64,000 bases of DNA from Scenedesmus sp. ARA3 (GCA_004335835.1 RWJK01001612.1:110582-174581), one strand, 5' to 3'. Counted from the first letter of the stretch, positions 52,730 through 64,000 are shown. Translations and numbers: made by a program. The notes: generated from the sequence alone by a model not told the origin.

Positions 52730-54626
52730 GATCATCATGATACATGTAACAGCCTGTCTGAGATGCATGAGAAATAGAATCAAGTACATTCTAACAAAAA
52801 GCAGCCACCCCGCCGTGACATGGTCCATCACCATGTTCTATGCTATTTCATCTGCTGCTACTGCCACCGTGACAGGTGACCTGTCAAAGCCCCTGCCCAA
52901 ACCAGCCATGCCACGAATAAGGATGTCTCACTTCATCAACTGCAAAACCATCTCACCAATGTCCTTCGAGTAGCAATCTAACCCCATAGAACTGAAAAGC
53001 AGCGCTCCGCTGAAAATGAGCATCAACTCATGTACAGCGCGTGCTACTGTTGTTGACACCCTCGAACTTTGGGGTATTCAACATTCTAACTCACAGCAGA
53101 AAGCTACAAATGACTGCTCTGCACATGTGTGCACATGCGCTGTCAGATGCACAACTATCTTACAGGTGCCCTGCTGACAGCAAGTAAACCTCATCAGCTG
53201 CGTTTTTTCCTGCAAAAAACATCTTCAGGTTCTATGTTGCTGTATTCCTGCTGCTGTTTTCAAAACATGCAAATTTGCAGCGGCTGCATCCAAGCCCACC
53301 TGCAACCATGGCGTGCGCCGCCGACATCCAGAAGCACTGGCGGTGACCTCAACACCACGATATCTGATGGTATGCTATCGGCTGGGCGTTGCCGTGCTGC
53401 ACCTGCAGCAAAGCACAGCGCATTGCAAGCACAGCACAGCGTTGTCAGTACTGACCTTAAGGTCAGTACAGCTTGACTCTTGATCAGGAATTCGCGAAAC
53501 CTCCGCGAGTACGAAAGTGTGAAAGCCGCGAGCGGACTAAGTACTCATGAATACACTTTACACAACTTTGATATGCACTGGACCGCAGGGCCTACATTCT
53601 CGCTGAAATTCTTGGAGCAATCGATCGACACGTATCTATGCGCTTGCCGTTTAGAACATTGGCATATACAACATTTCAATACAACATAATATAAGCGTGT
53701 AACAAAGCACTGTTCTGTTTCTATTTGGCCTCCCAAGGACGTCTCTGCTGCAGTGATGCAGCTTGGTTGCAACAGGCCCCTAGAACCGCACCACTCCCTT
53801 GTCCAGTGCGGTGGCCAAGCCCGACTTGGCAAGGCAGCACTGTTTTCCACCAAGACGTCCATAACCAGGTGCAACAGCCAGGCAAACACGTGCTAGAATC
53901 AACACTGTTCACTGCCAGCAGAGAAATCCTGCTGGGCTGATTTCAGGGACAAAGTGTTCCTGACCCAGCTGACAGCTGCTTTGTCGTCCGTCAGCAATCA
54001 TGGTGGCGTGTCAGCCAGGTCAGGTAATAGCCCCTGCAAGCATCCCTATTGCAGAACAGTGCTTCTAACGCAGTAATCGCTGCAGATGGCTTCCGATGGG
54101 ACTGCCCAAATCTGTATACGTTCTACCAGGCCCTGAGGGTGAGCAAGCAGCCATGCCGCCGACATGTACATCAACAGCAAGTCATGCATTGAAGCTGTTC
54201 GTGAGCGTGATTATGTTGTTGTACAGTACAGGCCTGTATCGTATGTGCATGTGTCTCAGACACTCTCAGAGTATGCTTGAAGGCTTGAAGAGTGGAATCT
54301 ACATGTACCCAATGGTATTGACACCTGTAGCTTAGGAGCTGCCCACAGGCACAAGCCTTAAATGCAACTAAGGTGGGCAAAAACTCCTACAAACACAGAA
54401 ACAGCAGCTTTGGTGTTGCTGAGCAGCTGAACTGGTCAGCAGGGGTTCAGTGGAAGGAACAGCTGTCAGGTGTCTGCCTGAACCACGCACAAGGGTCACG
54501 CCACATATGCTGAAGAAGTTAAAGTTTGCCTACTGCGTTAACATTAAGCGGTTCTTGCGTAGTGCGGCGCTGCCAGCGACAGTTGCCTTACTTTGTGCGG
54601 GGTTTCGCGCCGAACGTTCAGCAGCG
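52730..54626. other. Intergenic, no supported gene; one palindrome
   Basis: No recognisable coding region. Holds a spacer-free 22-bp perfect palindrome at 53448-53469 (arms GTACTGACCTT and AAGGTCAGTAC). Sequence around 53480-53720 is AT-richer than average. Confidence 0.5.
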
Positions 54627-55883
54627 ATGCCGTGTCCCAAGAAAGACAGGAAAAAGCAGCTCGAAGCTAAGGCAGCTCGCATGAGATTGTTCAGATGGCC
54701 ACAACAGCAGCAGACGCATGAAGAGAAGAATGTTTCAGCAGTGTCAGAAGCAGCAGCAGATGCTGCAAGGGGTACAGCTGCCTCACAACAACCAGACGCA
54801 ACAGCTGAGGTGAACTACTGCAATTCAGGCACCTTCGAGGATGTTTGGTGTGCTACTGTAAAGAAGAGATGAAAGGCGCTTGCAATGTCCAGCTGCTGTG
54901 CCTTATCACTAATGGCAGTTGTTGCTGCAGGTGCTTCTAGGGCCAGAGAAGCACATCAGCGCCAAATGGAAAGCGCGCCCTGTGTCTGCACGCAGTGGTC
55001 AGGTGAGACTGGGTGCTGTCACTGCCACTGACACTTGTGTGCTACATGTTTCAATCAAGTGATTGAGAGTACCTGCAGCTGAGACAGGCAATGCTAACAG
55101 TGTGGCGCTGATTGTGCAAACAGCATGTTTCAGTGCAGTCAAAGTACGGCCAAGGATTCTTGTGCCCTTTCATTAACAGGTGCCTGCTGATGCTGTCAGC
55201 AGCACGACTGGTGCAGGCCTGCTGGCTCTGCAGCGCTTGCTGGATGCCTTTCCTCTTGGTGATGGCTGCAAGGACAGGCCTGGTGGGGATGCCCAGCGCG
55301 GCGCTTTGCAGGACACAGCAAAACACTGCTGCAAGGTCTGCTGTTGCAGCTGCCTGCGCTGAGCAGGAGGATGGTGCACACTTGTCAGCAAGTAGAAGCA
55401 ATGACATGCGCACAAGTGGCAGTGGCAGCAGCAGCGGCAGCTGAGACCAACCTGCATGCTTTGCCATGCAAGCTTGCCTGAACAGTTCCTGCAAGCAGCA
55501 AGTTATGTCACAAGCACACTTAGGGCCAACAAACGGCACAACAGCTGAGCCAAAACCAGTGGCAGCCATGCCACGTCAGCCGTTGGCTTCACAAAGTATG
55601 TTGTGCCTGTCCTACAGGGCGCTGCAGCATGCCCCTCGCAGCCTGTGGATGCAGCGGCGGAGCCTGAGCTGCAGCCTTCTTCCAAGCTGCCGCGCATTAG
55701 CCGCTCCCTGTTGACAGTGCAGGTGGGGTGTTCTCTGCTGGTGACTGAATCTAGTTGCTGGTTGATCACAGTGCAGAAGTGCATGCTCAACCCATTGCAC
55801 AGAAACCTTGCAGGATCACTGCGAACCTCGTGACATTGCAGCTTTTGTCACGACGCCTACCCATACGCTTGCTGCCAACTTCA

Positions 55884-55978
<95 letters not shown>

Positions 55979-57583
55979 GCAGGATTCAGCGCGCACTGTT
56001 GGCAAGGGCGGCTGCGGCTCTGTGCTGGAGGGTGAGTATGACGGCAGGCCTGTGGCTGTGAAGATCTGCAAAGAGAGCCCCTACATTGAGCTGCTGCGCT
56101 ACGAGGGAGAAGCGCTGTACAGCCTGCAGCACCCCTGCCTGCTGAGGCCTATCGCGCTGGTGGATGAGCCCGGCTTCTGTGCGCTGGTGATGCCGCTGTA
56201 CAAGCATGGCTCAGTCATGGATGCGCTGTACGAGCGCAACCGCAACCCTGCCGTAAGTGTTGCATCCTGGTTGCAGATCTTCAGCATTTAGTAAATGTGA
56301 CTGGCCGGCAGTAGGCAGATATGTTGCTGCCGCAAGCCACCCATGGAGACCGGGCAGCTGCCCTTGCTGGAATTGGCGGCACATTTGGGGCTCTCGGCTG
56401 CAAGAATGTTGTTGCTGTAGCTGTGCAAGTAGTGCCTGTATCTAGTACTTCCAGTGAAATAATCAAAGACGGCTAGTGCTGCTGTTTTTGCCAGTTGTTT
56501 GCTGCATCCCCCAACCGATGCTCACTTGCTGTGTTGTCCTGCACCTGCAGTCCAAGCTCACTCAGGCGCAGCGCGTGCGCATGGCGCTGAAGGCTGCGCA
56601 GGGCCTGGCGTGCATGCACCGGCACAACTGGGTGCACCTGGACATCAAGTCACAAAACCTGCTGTGTGACCTCACCAACCCTGACGACCCTGCTGTGGCA
56701 GTAGCTGACCTGGGGCTGGCCCAGCACACGGCAGGCCCCTTCAGCATAGGGCTGGGCTGCGGCACAGGTCCCTGGTGAGCAGCTGGCTTGCAGGACTGCA
56801 TGCCAGCCGGGCACAAGCCCTGTGCGGGTTCTGGACGCTGCTGCTGTTGTTGCTGCTACAGTTTCGTTGACGTGAAGCTTTCTTGGAGTTCATGGTCTGG
56901 CAGATTTTGTGATCAGCTAGTGGCCCAACAAGCATGACGCTGTTCCCTGCAAGTGAGTAGCTCGCAAAGGGACAGTATGCTGACGTTGACGCAGTTGATT
57001 GTGGAAAGAGCACATCCTCTGTATCTGTGCGTGGGTCTATCATGACAAGAGCTGCCATCTGAGGTGTTGCTTGGTGTTCATGCCTGCAGGATGGGGCCAG
57101 AGCACTACAGGCCCAATGTACAGCTGACCAACAAGGTAGGCATGTGACAAAGCAGCGCTGGCAGCTGCTGCCTTCTGACATTGTGTACAAGCTGAGCTTG
57201 CAGCTGATGCGCACTGCATGGCATGTTGTTGCTGCAACTCGCCCACTTTGTGCTGGCAGTAGATATGTGCTGAGCCACAATGCATATGAGTGGCATGTGT
57301 TTTGCCACTGCAGGTGGACATCTACGCCTTTGGTGTGGTGCTGTGGGAGCTGGCCCAGCACTGTGGCAGCCTCCCCAGCAGCAACTACACCAAGTCGCAG
57401 TGGAAGCACGGCGTGCACACCGTGCGGGGCAGGCGGCCCAGCTGCCAGGGCATCCTGCAGTACTGGCCCAACGACTACGTGGCCCTCATGCGGGCGTGCT
57501 GGCGAACCAAGCCAGAGGACCGGCCATGTGCAGAGTGTGTGGTGCGCCAGCTAGCAGCGATCCTAGAAAAGATGGAAAGATGA
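54627..57583 (+). CDS. Protein kinase, TKL-like, with variant HRD and DFG motifs
   Basis: Predicted Ser/Thr (or dual-specificity) kinase. The chosen ATG at 54627 opens MPCPKKDRKKQLEAKAARM, a very basic start; an in-frame ATG at 54450 is an alternative. Exons end near 54809, 55002, 55336, 55722 and onward; the kinase domain starts at 55982. It carries the Gly-loop VGKGGCGSVLEGEY, VAVKICK (ATP Lys), the helix-C Glu in RYEGEALYS, VMPLYKHGSVMDALY, the catalytic loop WVHLDIKSQNLL (Arg of HRD replaced by Leu, Asp and Asn kept), VADLGLAQHT (DLG instead of DFG), GTGPWRMGPEHYRP (GPE for APE) and VDIYAFGVVLWELAQ. The C-lobe Arg is in PEDRPCAECVV, and the stop is at 57581-57583. Catalytic Lys, Asp and Asn are intact, so activity is likely. 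The N-terminal half is low in recognisable domains. The CTG tract at 55889 precedes the first kinase exon. Confidence 0.85.
55889..55975 (+). repeat. (CTG)29 before a 3' splice site
   Basis: 29 pure CTG units, then CTTGCAG and the kinase exon at 55982. This repeats the arrangement seen at 12560. Confidence 0.95.
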
Positions 57584-57606
57584 AGCTTGCAGGAAAGGCA
57601 TGAAGC
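57572..57606 (+). repeat. ~34-bp element at the kinase stop codon, copy 1
   Basis: ATGGAAA(G)ATGAAGCTTGC and the following AGGAAAGGCATGAAG recur almost exactly at 61034-61068 in the 3' flank of the next gene. The kinase TGA lies inside this copy. Confidence 0.8.
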
Positions 57607-59014
57607 AGAGTAACCCGCTTACTGGCGTCAAAAGCATGTTATGGTTGCGTTGAGGCACCAATTGTAGTGGACAGTTCAGGCATTTGTGTGGTTTACGGAC
57701 AGTGGTGCTTGTTAATACAATGCCATGTAGGTATGCGGTTTGAGTGAAGCCAGCACTGGTGCAGGCTTGAATCGCAGTACATACCTTACTCAGTAAACGC
57801 AGGCCGCAAGCATGCAAACCAGAGAGTTGCCACACGTGGTTTATGAAGCAGCTGCTGCGCTCCAGTGAATGCAAATGTGCAACAGGTGCTGGTGATTGAT
57901 CTCTGTGCAGCGTTTCATGGAGTTTATACAGCAAACTGTGTACGTAATTTTTCTGTTGGCCAAGGATGAGTCCATTTAATGAGATACATTCATGTGCATG
58001 GCACAAGCTTGTCCTATGTGACTGTACAAGCCCTGTGTCCAGGCTGTTCCTGCACCTGGGCCCCTGAAACTCTCACGCACCATGGCCGGCACAACACTGT
58101 TGTTGAACAACTACCCCATGAACACACGGTCTAGCTTGCGGACAGTTTTTTTGATGCCCTAGCGGCCTTACCTGCTGAACATGCCAGACATGAACCCCTG
58201 CAGGATGCTGCAGACTGTATCCTTGCAGGGCCTGGCAACGTTGACCCAGCATGGCTGCTGTCTGCTGTGGCGAGCGGCCATCGACAAGGTGCATGCTTAA
58301 AACCTGTTTCCTGGCGTGATGCTGACACGAGGAGTCCTGCTTGCGTGCCATAGATCGCCTCAGCAACACACCTGTCACAGTGTGTGCAGTGATATTTGAC
58401 CGTGGACGATGGTGCGACCTGCTGTGTCAGCGACACTGTTCTGCAAGTGCTGTTGTTTCGCCATGACGAATCTTGGATAAACGCTGCTGTTTTCAAGCAT
58501 TGAAAGCCTGTGTGAGCGGCTCAGGCCGGGCCTGCTGACCGGTGCTACAAAGGGTTTTTGGGCTGCCAGCTCCGCCAGTCTTTGTTAGTCTTGTTTAAGT
58601 CAATCTCACTCCTTAATTTCTTGTGTTCTGCTGCCCACGCATCTTCGTTTGAAAACGTGACTGAAAACTGCCACAAGTGTTTGGAACGTTGACCTTTTCC
58701 GATCGCTGCTGCCTCACCACTCACAGCGGCAGCGTCGTGGCAGCCACACCCAAATTGCACGCATCCCATCCACCAACGTATGACATGCAGGACCAGGAGG
58801 TGGGCTTCGCGGTCGCAGCAGTTGCAGCAGACCAGCGTGCACATAGCTCTACTGGTTCCCTACAGCTGCAGCTCCAGCAAGCACTTAAGCCAAACCATTC
58901 AATTATTAATCAATCAAGGCAGCAGAAAATTTGCATGCTGGCTGCGTTCAGGCCAAAGGAACGCAAGGCTGAAGAACTCACCTATCGTGCTGCTGCTCCT
59001 GCTGCTGACTGCAG
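57584..59014. other. Intergenic, possible upstream exons of the LRR gene
   Basis: No domain-bearing ORF. The first exon of the F-box/LRR gene should lie in the right part of this interval but could not be fixed. Confidence 0.4.
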
Positions 59015-60939
59015 GAAGTCATCCCAAGCAGCAGCTTGCTGCCGCTGCCTATCGTCGTACCGCATCCCGCATTCAGCTCTTCGCCCAAGGTCCTGTGTGC
59101 TGCTGCGTGTGTCTCCAAGGACTGGCGACTGGCAGTGCAGCAGTGTGCAGGCTGCAGCACAGATGTGTCCCTTGAGCTGGACAGCAGCAGAAGCAGCAGC
59201 AACATGCACACCAGTGCCTTTGCGGCTGCTGCTGCTCCCAGGCAGGTGCTGCGCAAGGTGGCTTCCTTTTCCTGCTGGCTGGCCACACACAGGCCATTGG
59301 TCAGGAGCTTGCAGTTGATCCTCCACCTGTGGATGACCAAATTCGGGCCGAATGTTGATGATGAAGGAGCAGCAGCAGTGGAGTTGTTGCGCGTGGGCAT
59401 GCAGCAGGCAGCTGCTACGTGCTGTGTGCACCCAGTGACAGCAACAGAGCCATCAAATGCCATGTCAACAGCAGCAGCAGTGTCACTTGCCAGGTGTGCC
59501 GCGCCACAGCAGCAGCAGCAGCTGGGACTGCGCCTGTCTAGCTTCAGCAGCGACGCAGCTTGGAGTGTGGGGCTGCTGCCTCTGCTGCCAGCACACAGCC
59601 TGACTTGCCTAAAATTCACCTTAGGGTTTGCCTTTACAGGGCATGGTGCTGCAAGTTACGCGGCTGCAGCAGCAGCGGCATTGCCACGCCTGAGCAGCCT
59701 GCAGCAACTAGTGCTCAGAGGCAACCCAACCTGGGTGACACAGGGCGGGCCTGGAGTGGACAGCTGCCTGGCAGTGTTGGGCCAGCTCAGCAGGCTGACC
59801 AGCTTGGAGGTCAGCCTGGATTTCTTGTGTTCGGGAAGAAGCGAGGATGCAGCTGCAGCAAACAGCGCCCTGCAGCAGCTGCTAGCACAGCCGCCGCCGC
59901 AACTGCAGGAGCTACACCTGGGGCCGCGAGGCCCCCGCGGTGTGAATCGCGTTCCGAAGCCGCCACTGCTTGACATGAGCTGCTTGCGGCAGCTGCAGCA
60001 GCTGGTCTGCACAAGCACAGTGCTGAGGCTGTCTGTGCTGCCCGCGCATCTGCGGCAGTTGGAGCTGCGGTACTGCTGGTCCTCCGAGCTGCTGGCACCA
60101 GTCATGCAGCTGCAGCAACTGACAGCGCTCAGCCTCAAGCTAGACCATAACGGATGGCGGGAGTACGACCTGCTCAAGTCGTCGGGGTTCAACATGAGGA
60201 AGCCGCTGCGGCGCTTGAGGCGGCTGCCAGCACTGCAGGAGCTGCGGCTGGCAATGGAATGGACCTCTGCAGTTGAAACAGCGTCAGCCTGGGCACAGCT
60301 GCCGCAGCTCTGCGATTTGGAGGTGCGTGACAGTGGTTCGCAAGGCTTTGCTGGGCGTGCGCCACGCCAGCGGCTGGCAGCCGTGGTGGCACAGATTGGT
60401 GCCACCACAGCCCTCACTCAGCTTGTGTTGGACGTGCCTGGGCAAGGTTCTTTTGGCTTGGATGAGCAGCAAGCAGCTGCAGACGTAAGCGCTGGCATAA
60501 TAGGGCTGACACGGCTCAAGCACCTCGAGCTTGGCCTACACCGTCAGCAAGGCACGATGGGCGTGCCCCAGCCGTGGTGGCTGGTGATGTGTGCATGTTG
60601 ACAGCGCTCACTGGGCTGACGCATTTAGCGCTGCCGCATGGTCACGGCAGTGTGGGTGATGATAGAGCAGCAAAACTGGCCTGCTGCCTCAAGCAGCTGT
60701 GCCACTTGAACCTGGACGCTTGTTGCATTGGCAGCATGGTGTGTTTGGGGCCCATTGCAGACCTGCAGCAGCTGACTGCGCTGCACTTGGACTCTAACCC
60801 AGGTGTCACGCAGCAGGGACTAATGCTGCTGACGCGGCTGTCCCGCCTGCAGCGCTTGGATGTGTGTAGGAACGCTGAGGTGACGGATGCTGCAGTGAAG
60901 CATTTTTGGTCAGCATTACATGGCGGTGGCGGCGTTTGA
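59015..60939 (+). CDS. F-box / leucine-rich repeat protein with a frame break
   Basis: An acceptor (GACTGCAG) at 59014 opens a long exon. It starts with an F-box-like half motif (SSPKVLCAAACVSKDWRLAV), as in plant and algal F-box proteins that recruit targets to SCF ubiquitin ligases. Leucine-rich repeats follow: LSSLQQLVLRGNP, LSRLTSLEVSLDF, PPQLQELHLGPRG, LRQLQQLVCTSTVLRL, LQQLTALSLKLDHNG, LPALQELRLAMEW, LTRLKHLELGLHR. At about 60560-60575 the frame ends (TGA at 60599-60601), but LRRs continue at once in another frame: LTALTGLTHLALPHG, LQQLTALHLDSNPGVTQQGL, LSRLQRLDVCRNAEVTDAAV, to the stop at 60939. A one-base indel (sequencing error or a real mutation) explains this best; no intron signals fit. 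The first exon with the start codon is not identified. Confidence 0.7.
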
Positions 60940-62074
60940 GCCAGCCATTCTCGGTATGGGATGTGCTGCGACCTGCGTTTCAATCATGTGGTGTCTGTGC
61001 TGCGTGCAGAAGGCTAGGCTGCTGAACTGGTAACATGGAAAATGAAGCTTGCAGGAAAGGCATGAAGTATTGTGAGCTCGTATAACGCATGCGTGTGTGA
61101 GCAGCACGCACGGGGTTGGGAAATGGCATCATTTGCAGGACAGGGCTTCAACATGTGCTGTGGTGTCTTGGTTGCACTGTTGTTTGGTAGCACACTATGT
61201 GGCTCTATCATGTTGGTGTGACACACTACTGTTGAGCATAGCGCAGCCAGCCCTGTTTGAGGGCACCAGCCACGACATTGCATGCGTTCCTTGCAGTGCT
61301 GAAGCACGCAGTCCAAACAAGTACCTGACATGTCCCATTTGAAGTGACCTCAGGCGTGCGAAACTGTTGCTGCCTCTGGGATTACGCCTCACGTAGTATC
61401 CAACAACCTCATCCTCATAGCAGCAAATGGAAAATGCTCCGTTTGCTGCTCTCATTCGGTGTGCCTGGTGCCAAGGTTGAGGCGGGTGGGGTTCAGGCTC
61501 CCGAAGCATGTGCATGGGGTCGGCGCAAGTGCTTGGTGACTAGGTGTGTGTGGCACGGTGGAAGTCACCGCCACGCCCGGCAGTTGTTGAGATTTAGCAG
61601 CTTGAGGTGTGTGCAATGTGCGCTCACAGTCCTGTGTGTGCCATTTGTGTACTATCAAGCAGCTGGTGGCGTTTTGAACCTGTTTTGCAATGCACGTACT
61701 ACTGTGGGACGTCCTTGAAGGGTAAGAGTGACCCCAATTGCTGCTGACCGCAATTGCTGTGTGGTGCTGCATGTCCGGGTCGTATGCAACTGTGACCTGC
61801 TGAGCCCTATGTGAGCTAAGCAGCAGTCAGCGTGGTTAGGGCTCAGAGGTGACCATGCGAGCTGCGCCGATCTTGCAAGTTTTTTTGTTGAAATCAAAAG
61901 GCTTGGCTAGAAACTAACCAACAACACGAGTGCTTGAGAAAGGCCAGCTGGCTACAGAACAGTCCAAGGAAGTCTTTCGTCCGCAGCCTGGCCTGGCGCG
62001 ACCCCTTCGCGGCTGAAAGCAGTCCTCTCGTAGTCCTAGAGTACTGTTGTTGCGCGATTAAGCGCAGATCGCCA
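60940..62074. other. Intergenic, second copy of the 34-bp element, no supported gene
   Basis: 61034-61068 matches 57572-57606 apart from a one-base gap. No coding exon could be supported in the rest. Confidence 0.5.
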
Positions 62075-62930
62075 ATGGCCAGCAGCAGCAGCCCCGGCAA
62101 CAGGACAGGGCTTATATTATGCGACCCTGTGGATGTTGCTGTGGCAGCAGCCAAGCGGCTCAGCACCTTGTGGAAGACAGATGTAAACTTCAAGATTCTG
62201 CAACGACCTCCACCGGCTGCTGGGGAGTCCAAGGCAGACGAAGCTATGAGGCAGACCATTGCCCTGATGGAGACCTCAGCCCGCAGTCTTGTGGTCTTTG
62301 TCTCACTGGGCTCTGCAGCCAGCATGAAACAGCTGCTGCAAGGCCTGGAGCAACAGCAGGCTGCAAAGCTGATTGCACAGCTACTTGTGTGGCTGCAGCA
62401 GCTGCCACAAGTATCTGTTGAGCAGGCTGCGGCAGGCAGCAGCAGCAGCAGCAGTGGCAGCGGCGGCCTCCTTGCCAACAGTATGTGGGCGGCTTGCATG
62501 GTGGCGCTGAACAACCTGTCTACCTTTGTCTTCAAATACCAGCGCATGCAGACGACCCAAGCAGTGCCTCATGTGGAGCATTTGGCAACTGCTTTGGACA
62601 GCGCAGGTGCGAAAGGAGAGTTCTGAGTTTGCTGTGCTCCGACATCACTTGCGCGTACAGCATCTCTGCTGCATGGTGGCACCGTCATGTTCAACCTGAC
62701 CTGCAGCAAGCAATGTAGCATGACTTGTGTTGTAGGCCATGACTGGCATCTGCGGCCGGTGCCACTGGGATTCCAACACAGCTTTGAGGCTCTTCTAAGC
62801 ACCAGAGAAACCCACACGCGTCGAAGTCGGTCACCACCTGCGTGCGTGCTCTCTTCAACCAAATCATGTGTGTACACACTCTGCAGGTCTGTTTGACAGC
62901 TGGCAAAGCTGCCTGCCAGGCCCAGCAAGC

Positions 62931-62982
<52 letters not shown>

Positions 62983-63481
62983 TCTGCTCGGGCATTTTGT
63001 TCCAGGTCAGCAAGCTGTGGAAAGTACTGGCGGTGTCACGGCAACTTGCTTTGTCAGTGGGAGAGAGCAGAAACGCAGCGTTGGTGCTGCTGCATGCCGC
63101 TGCAAAAGCACTGACATTTGCCGCACATGGCATGCAGCAGCAGGCAGAGCAGACCGCCAGCAGTAGCAGCAGCGCCGACCGCGGCAGCAGCGGCAGTGAC
63201 TGCCGTGGTCCGCTGAGGAGGCTGCGAGGCTGCAGCATCAGGTGCTTAGCGGGCTCTATGTGCTGGACAGATGCTGGCGAAGAAGGGGCTGCGTGGGTTT
63301 CAACAGCAGGGACTTGCTCATTGGCTTCGATCAGCACGTGGAAGCAGCAGCTCTGCAGCAGATGATTGCAGTCTGCAGCCTGCTGCAGACACATGTGCAG
63401 CAGGCGCCACAGCAGCATGGGCTGCAGCACAGCAGCGCCGGTGCCGTTGGCAGCAGCAGCAGCAGCAGCTGTAAGGTGTAA
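62075..63481 (+). CDS. Unrecognised helical protein, two or more exons
   Basis: The ATG at 62075 (CCAATGG) opens MASSSSPGNRTGLILCDPVD, then VAVAAAKRLSTLWKTDVNFK, TARSLVVFVSLGSAASMKQL-type text and LIAQLLVWLQQLP. The first exon ends at GACAGCGCAG before GTGCG (about 62607). A second coding stretch from about 63006 reads VSKLWKVLAVSRQLALSVGE and RNAALVLLHAAAKALTFAAH. A third in another frame (about 63210-63481) reads EEAARLQHQVLSGLYVLDRC and DLLIGFDQHVEAAALQQM, then a Ser-rich end. The frame change between the second and third parts is unexplained (tiny intron, or an indel near 63185-63215). The protein appears mostly helical, with no motif I can name. An in-frame CAG tract (62934-62981) may be coding or intronic. 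Confidence 0.55.
62934..62981 (+). repeat. (CAG)16 tract
   Basis: 16 CAG units upstream of the second coding stretch of the gene at 62075. They could be read as poly-Gln or lie in the intron. Confidence 0.9.
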
Positions 63482-63507
63482 GATAGAAAGCAGTAAGTAT
63501 TCATAGA

Positions 63508-63886
63508 TGTCGTTGTTTTCGAGATTGTTCTAGTCGCTTCGAGTGAGTTGTCGAATGGTGTGGATCGATCTCGAATGTACAAGGTTTCTCCGGATCTCTC
63601 CGGAGGTAGTATGATGTAGCTTTGCAGGATGCTTCTAGTAGTGTTAATTCTGGATGTTTCTTGTGAATATACTATGTGGGAGACGACTATATAAAGGGGT
63701 GCCAGTCCACCATTCTTCAGTCGATCAAGAAGTGTTCGATCTAGCAGCGATCTCTCAAGCGCCCCACAGTTGTTCGGCTTCTCCTCTGTAACTAACTGGA
63801 ATACTCTCTGTCTCCGGTCTACATCGATTCAGTTAGTATCCAGTCTAGTTCGCAGAAGGGTTCGGATCCTGTGCCTTCGATTGACA
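63508..63886 (+). mobile_element. 5' LTR of an LTR retrotransposon
   Basis: The candidate LTR starts TGTCGTTG and ends TTGACA (4-bp TGTC/GACA termini), 379 bp. It contains a TATATAAAGG promoter (about 63690) and a clearly lower GC content than the genes. It begins 27 bp after the stop codon of the preceding gene, and a gag-like ORF follows. The 3' LTR and target-site duplication are outside the window, so the exact ends are inferred. Confidence 0.6.
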
Positions 63887-63927
63887 GTAGTTGTGAAACG
63901 CCGCAGTTGTGGTAGCTGAGACTGTGC

Positions 63928-64000
63928 ATGCCGGGAGAGTACAATCCGGCAAAGGAGAAGCCTAAGGTCCAGTTGTTGCGTCCTGCAGCTGGTGGTGTGC
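63928..64000 (+). CDS. Start of gag-like ORF of the retrotransposon, partial
   Basis: The ATG at 63928 opens MPGEYNPAKEKPKVQLLRPA, continuing off the window. Basic N-terminus and position about 40 bp after the LTR fit a Ty1/copia-type gag. A TGGTAGCTGAGAC stretch at ~63910 may be the primer-binding site (compare TGGTATCAGAGC of plant copia elements). Confidence 0.45.
   Translation, partial: MPGEYNPAKEKPKVQLLRPAAGGV

Noticed and set aside
53545..53889. Minus-strand ORF considered as a reverse transcriptase fragment
   Set aside because: No YXDD or other RT motif is visible and composition is not coding-like.
55755..56291. ORF with a long poly-Cys (or poly-Leu) stretch joined to the kinase domain
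   Set aside because: The repeat precedes a CTTGCAG acceptor, so the homopolymer is intronic rather than part of the kinase.

Overview
The window is nuclear DNA of a green alga. It shows GC-rich genes split into many exons with GT..AG introns, very abundant CAG/CTG triplets in introns and coding sequence, plant-type TTTAGGG telomeric motifs, and plant-type proteins: an ENO3-like enolase, a SEND1/GEN1-like resolvase and a plastid-targeted FKBP. The style resembles chlorophycean algae such as Scenedesmus/Tetradesmus relatives, but the species is not identified. There are two assembly gaps (30 N at 25205 and 50 N at 52111). Gene models below were spliced by eye, so exon limits are approximate unless stated.

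Layout. 1-2705 (-): 5' part of an enolase gene, cut by the window edge. 3236-9591 (-): GEN1/SEND1-like Holliday-junction resolvase. 10088-14068 (+): YegS/DAGK-type lipid kinase with a presumed organelle presequence, divergent from the resolvase. 14069-19900: gene-poor, with one weak VWA/MED25-like candidate at 15141. 19901-22397 (-): FKBP-type prolyl isomerase, probably plastid/thylakoid lumen. 23291-27639 (-): sphingosine (long-chain base) kinase. 28174-29719 (-): small basic protein, possibly mitoribosomal. 29910-30164: hAT transposase relic. 30870-42139 (+): full-length ABCC (MRP-type) transporter. 44447-47641 (-): unrecognised protein with an acidic Ser-rich tail. 48101-49413 (+): small predicted gene with a 128-bp repeat array in its intron. 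50516-51560 (-): eIF3a gene fragment. 51700-52725: satellite-like array. 54627-57583 (+): TKL-type protein kinase. 59015-60939 (+): F-box/LRR-like protein with a frame break. 62075-63481 (+): unrecognised protein. 63508-64000: 5' LTR and gag start of an LTR retrotransposon running off the edge. The genes are ordinary housekeeping, transport and signalling loci and do not form a pathway or cluster.

The most interesting signal is structural. In at least five genes (enolase, FKBP, sphingosine kinase, ABCC, eIF3a fragment) a block crossing an exon-intron junction has been tandemly copied, usually with a spacing of about 80-230 bp and often 110-130 bp. A diverged 'echo' of the exon end, with its splice site, then lies in the neighbouring intron. 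At 48.3-48.95 kb the same kind of event has produced an array of 128-bp units. Four consecutive units each hold a 12-nt phase-0 microexon (ESLQ or DFLQ) with a consensus acceptor and donor, inside a gene whose other exons are also phase 0. CTG tracts of up to 32 units also sit directly in front of 3' splice sites in several genes, apparently taking the place of the polypyrimidine tract.
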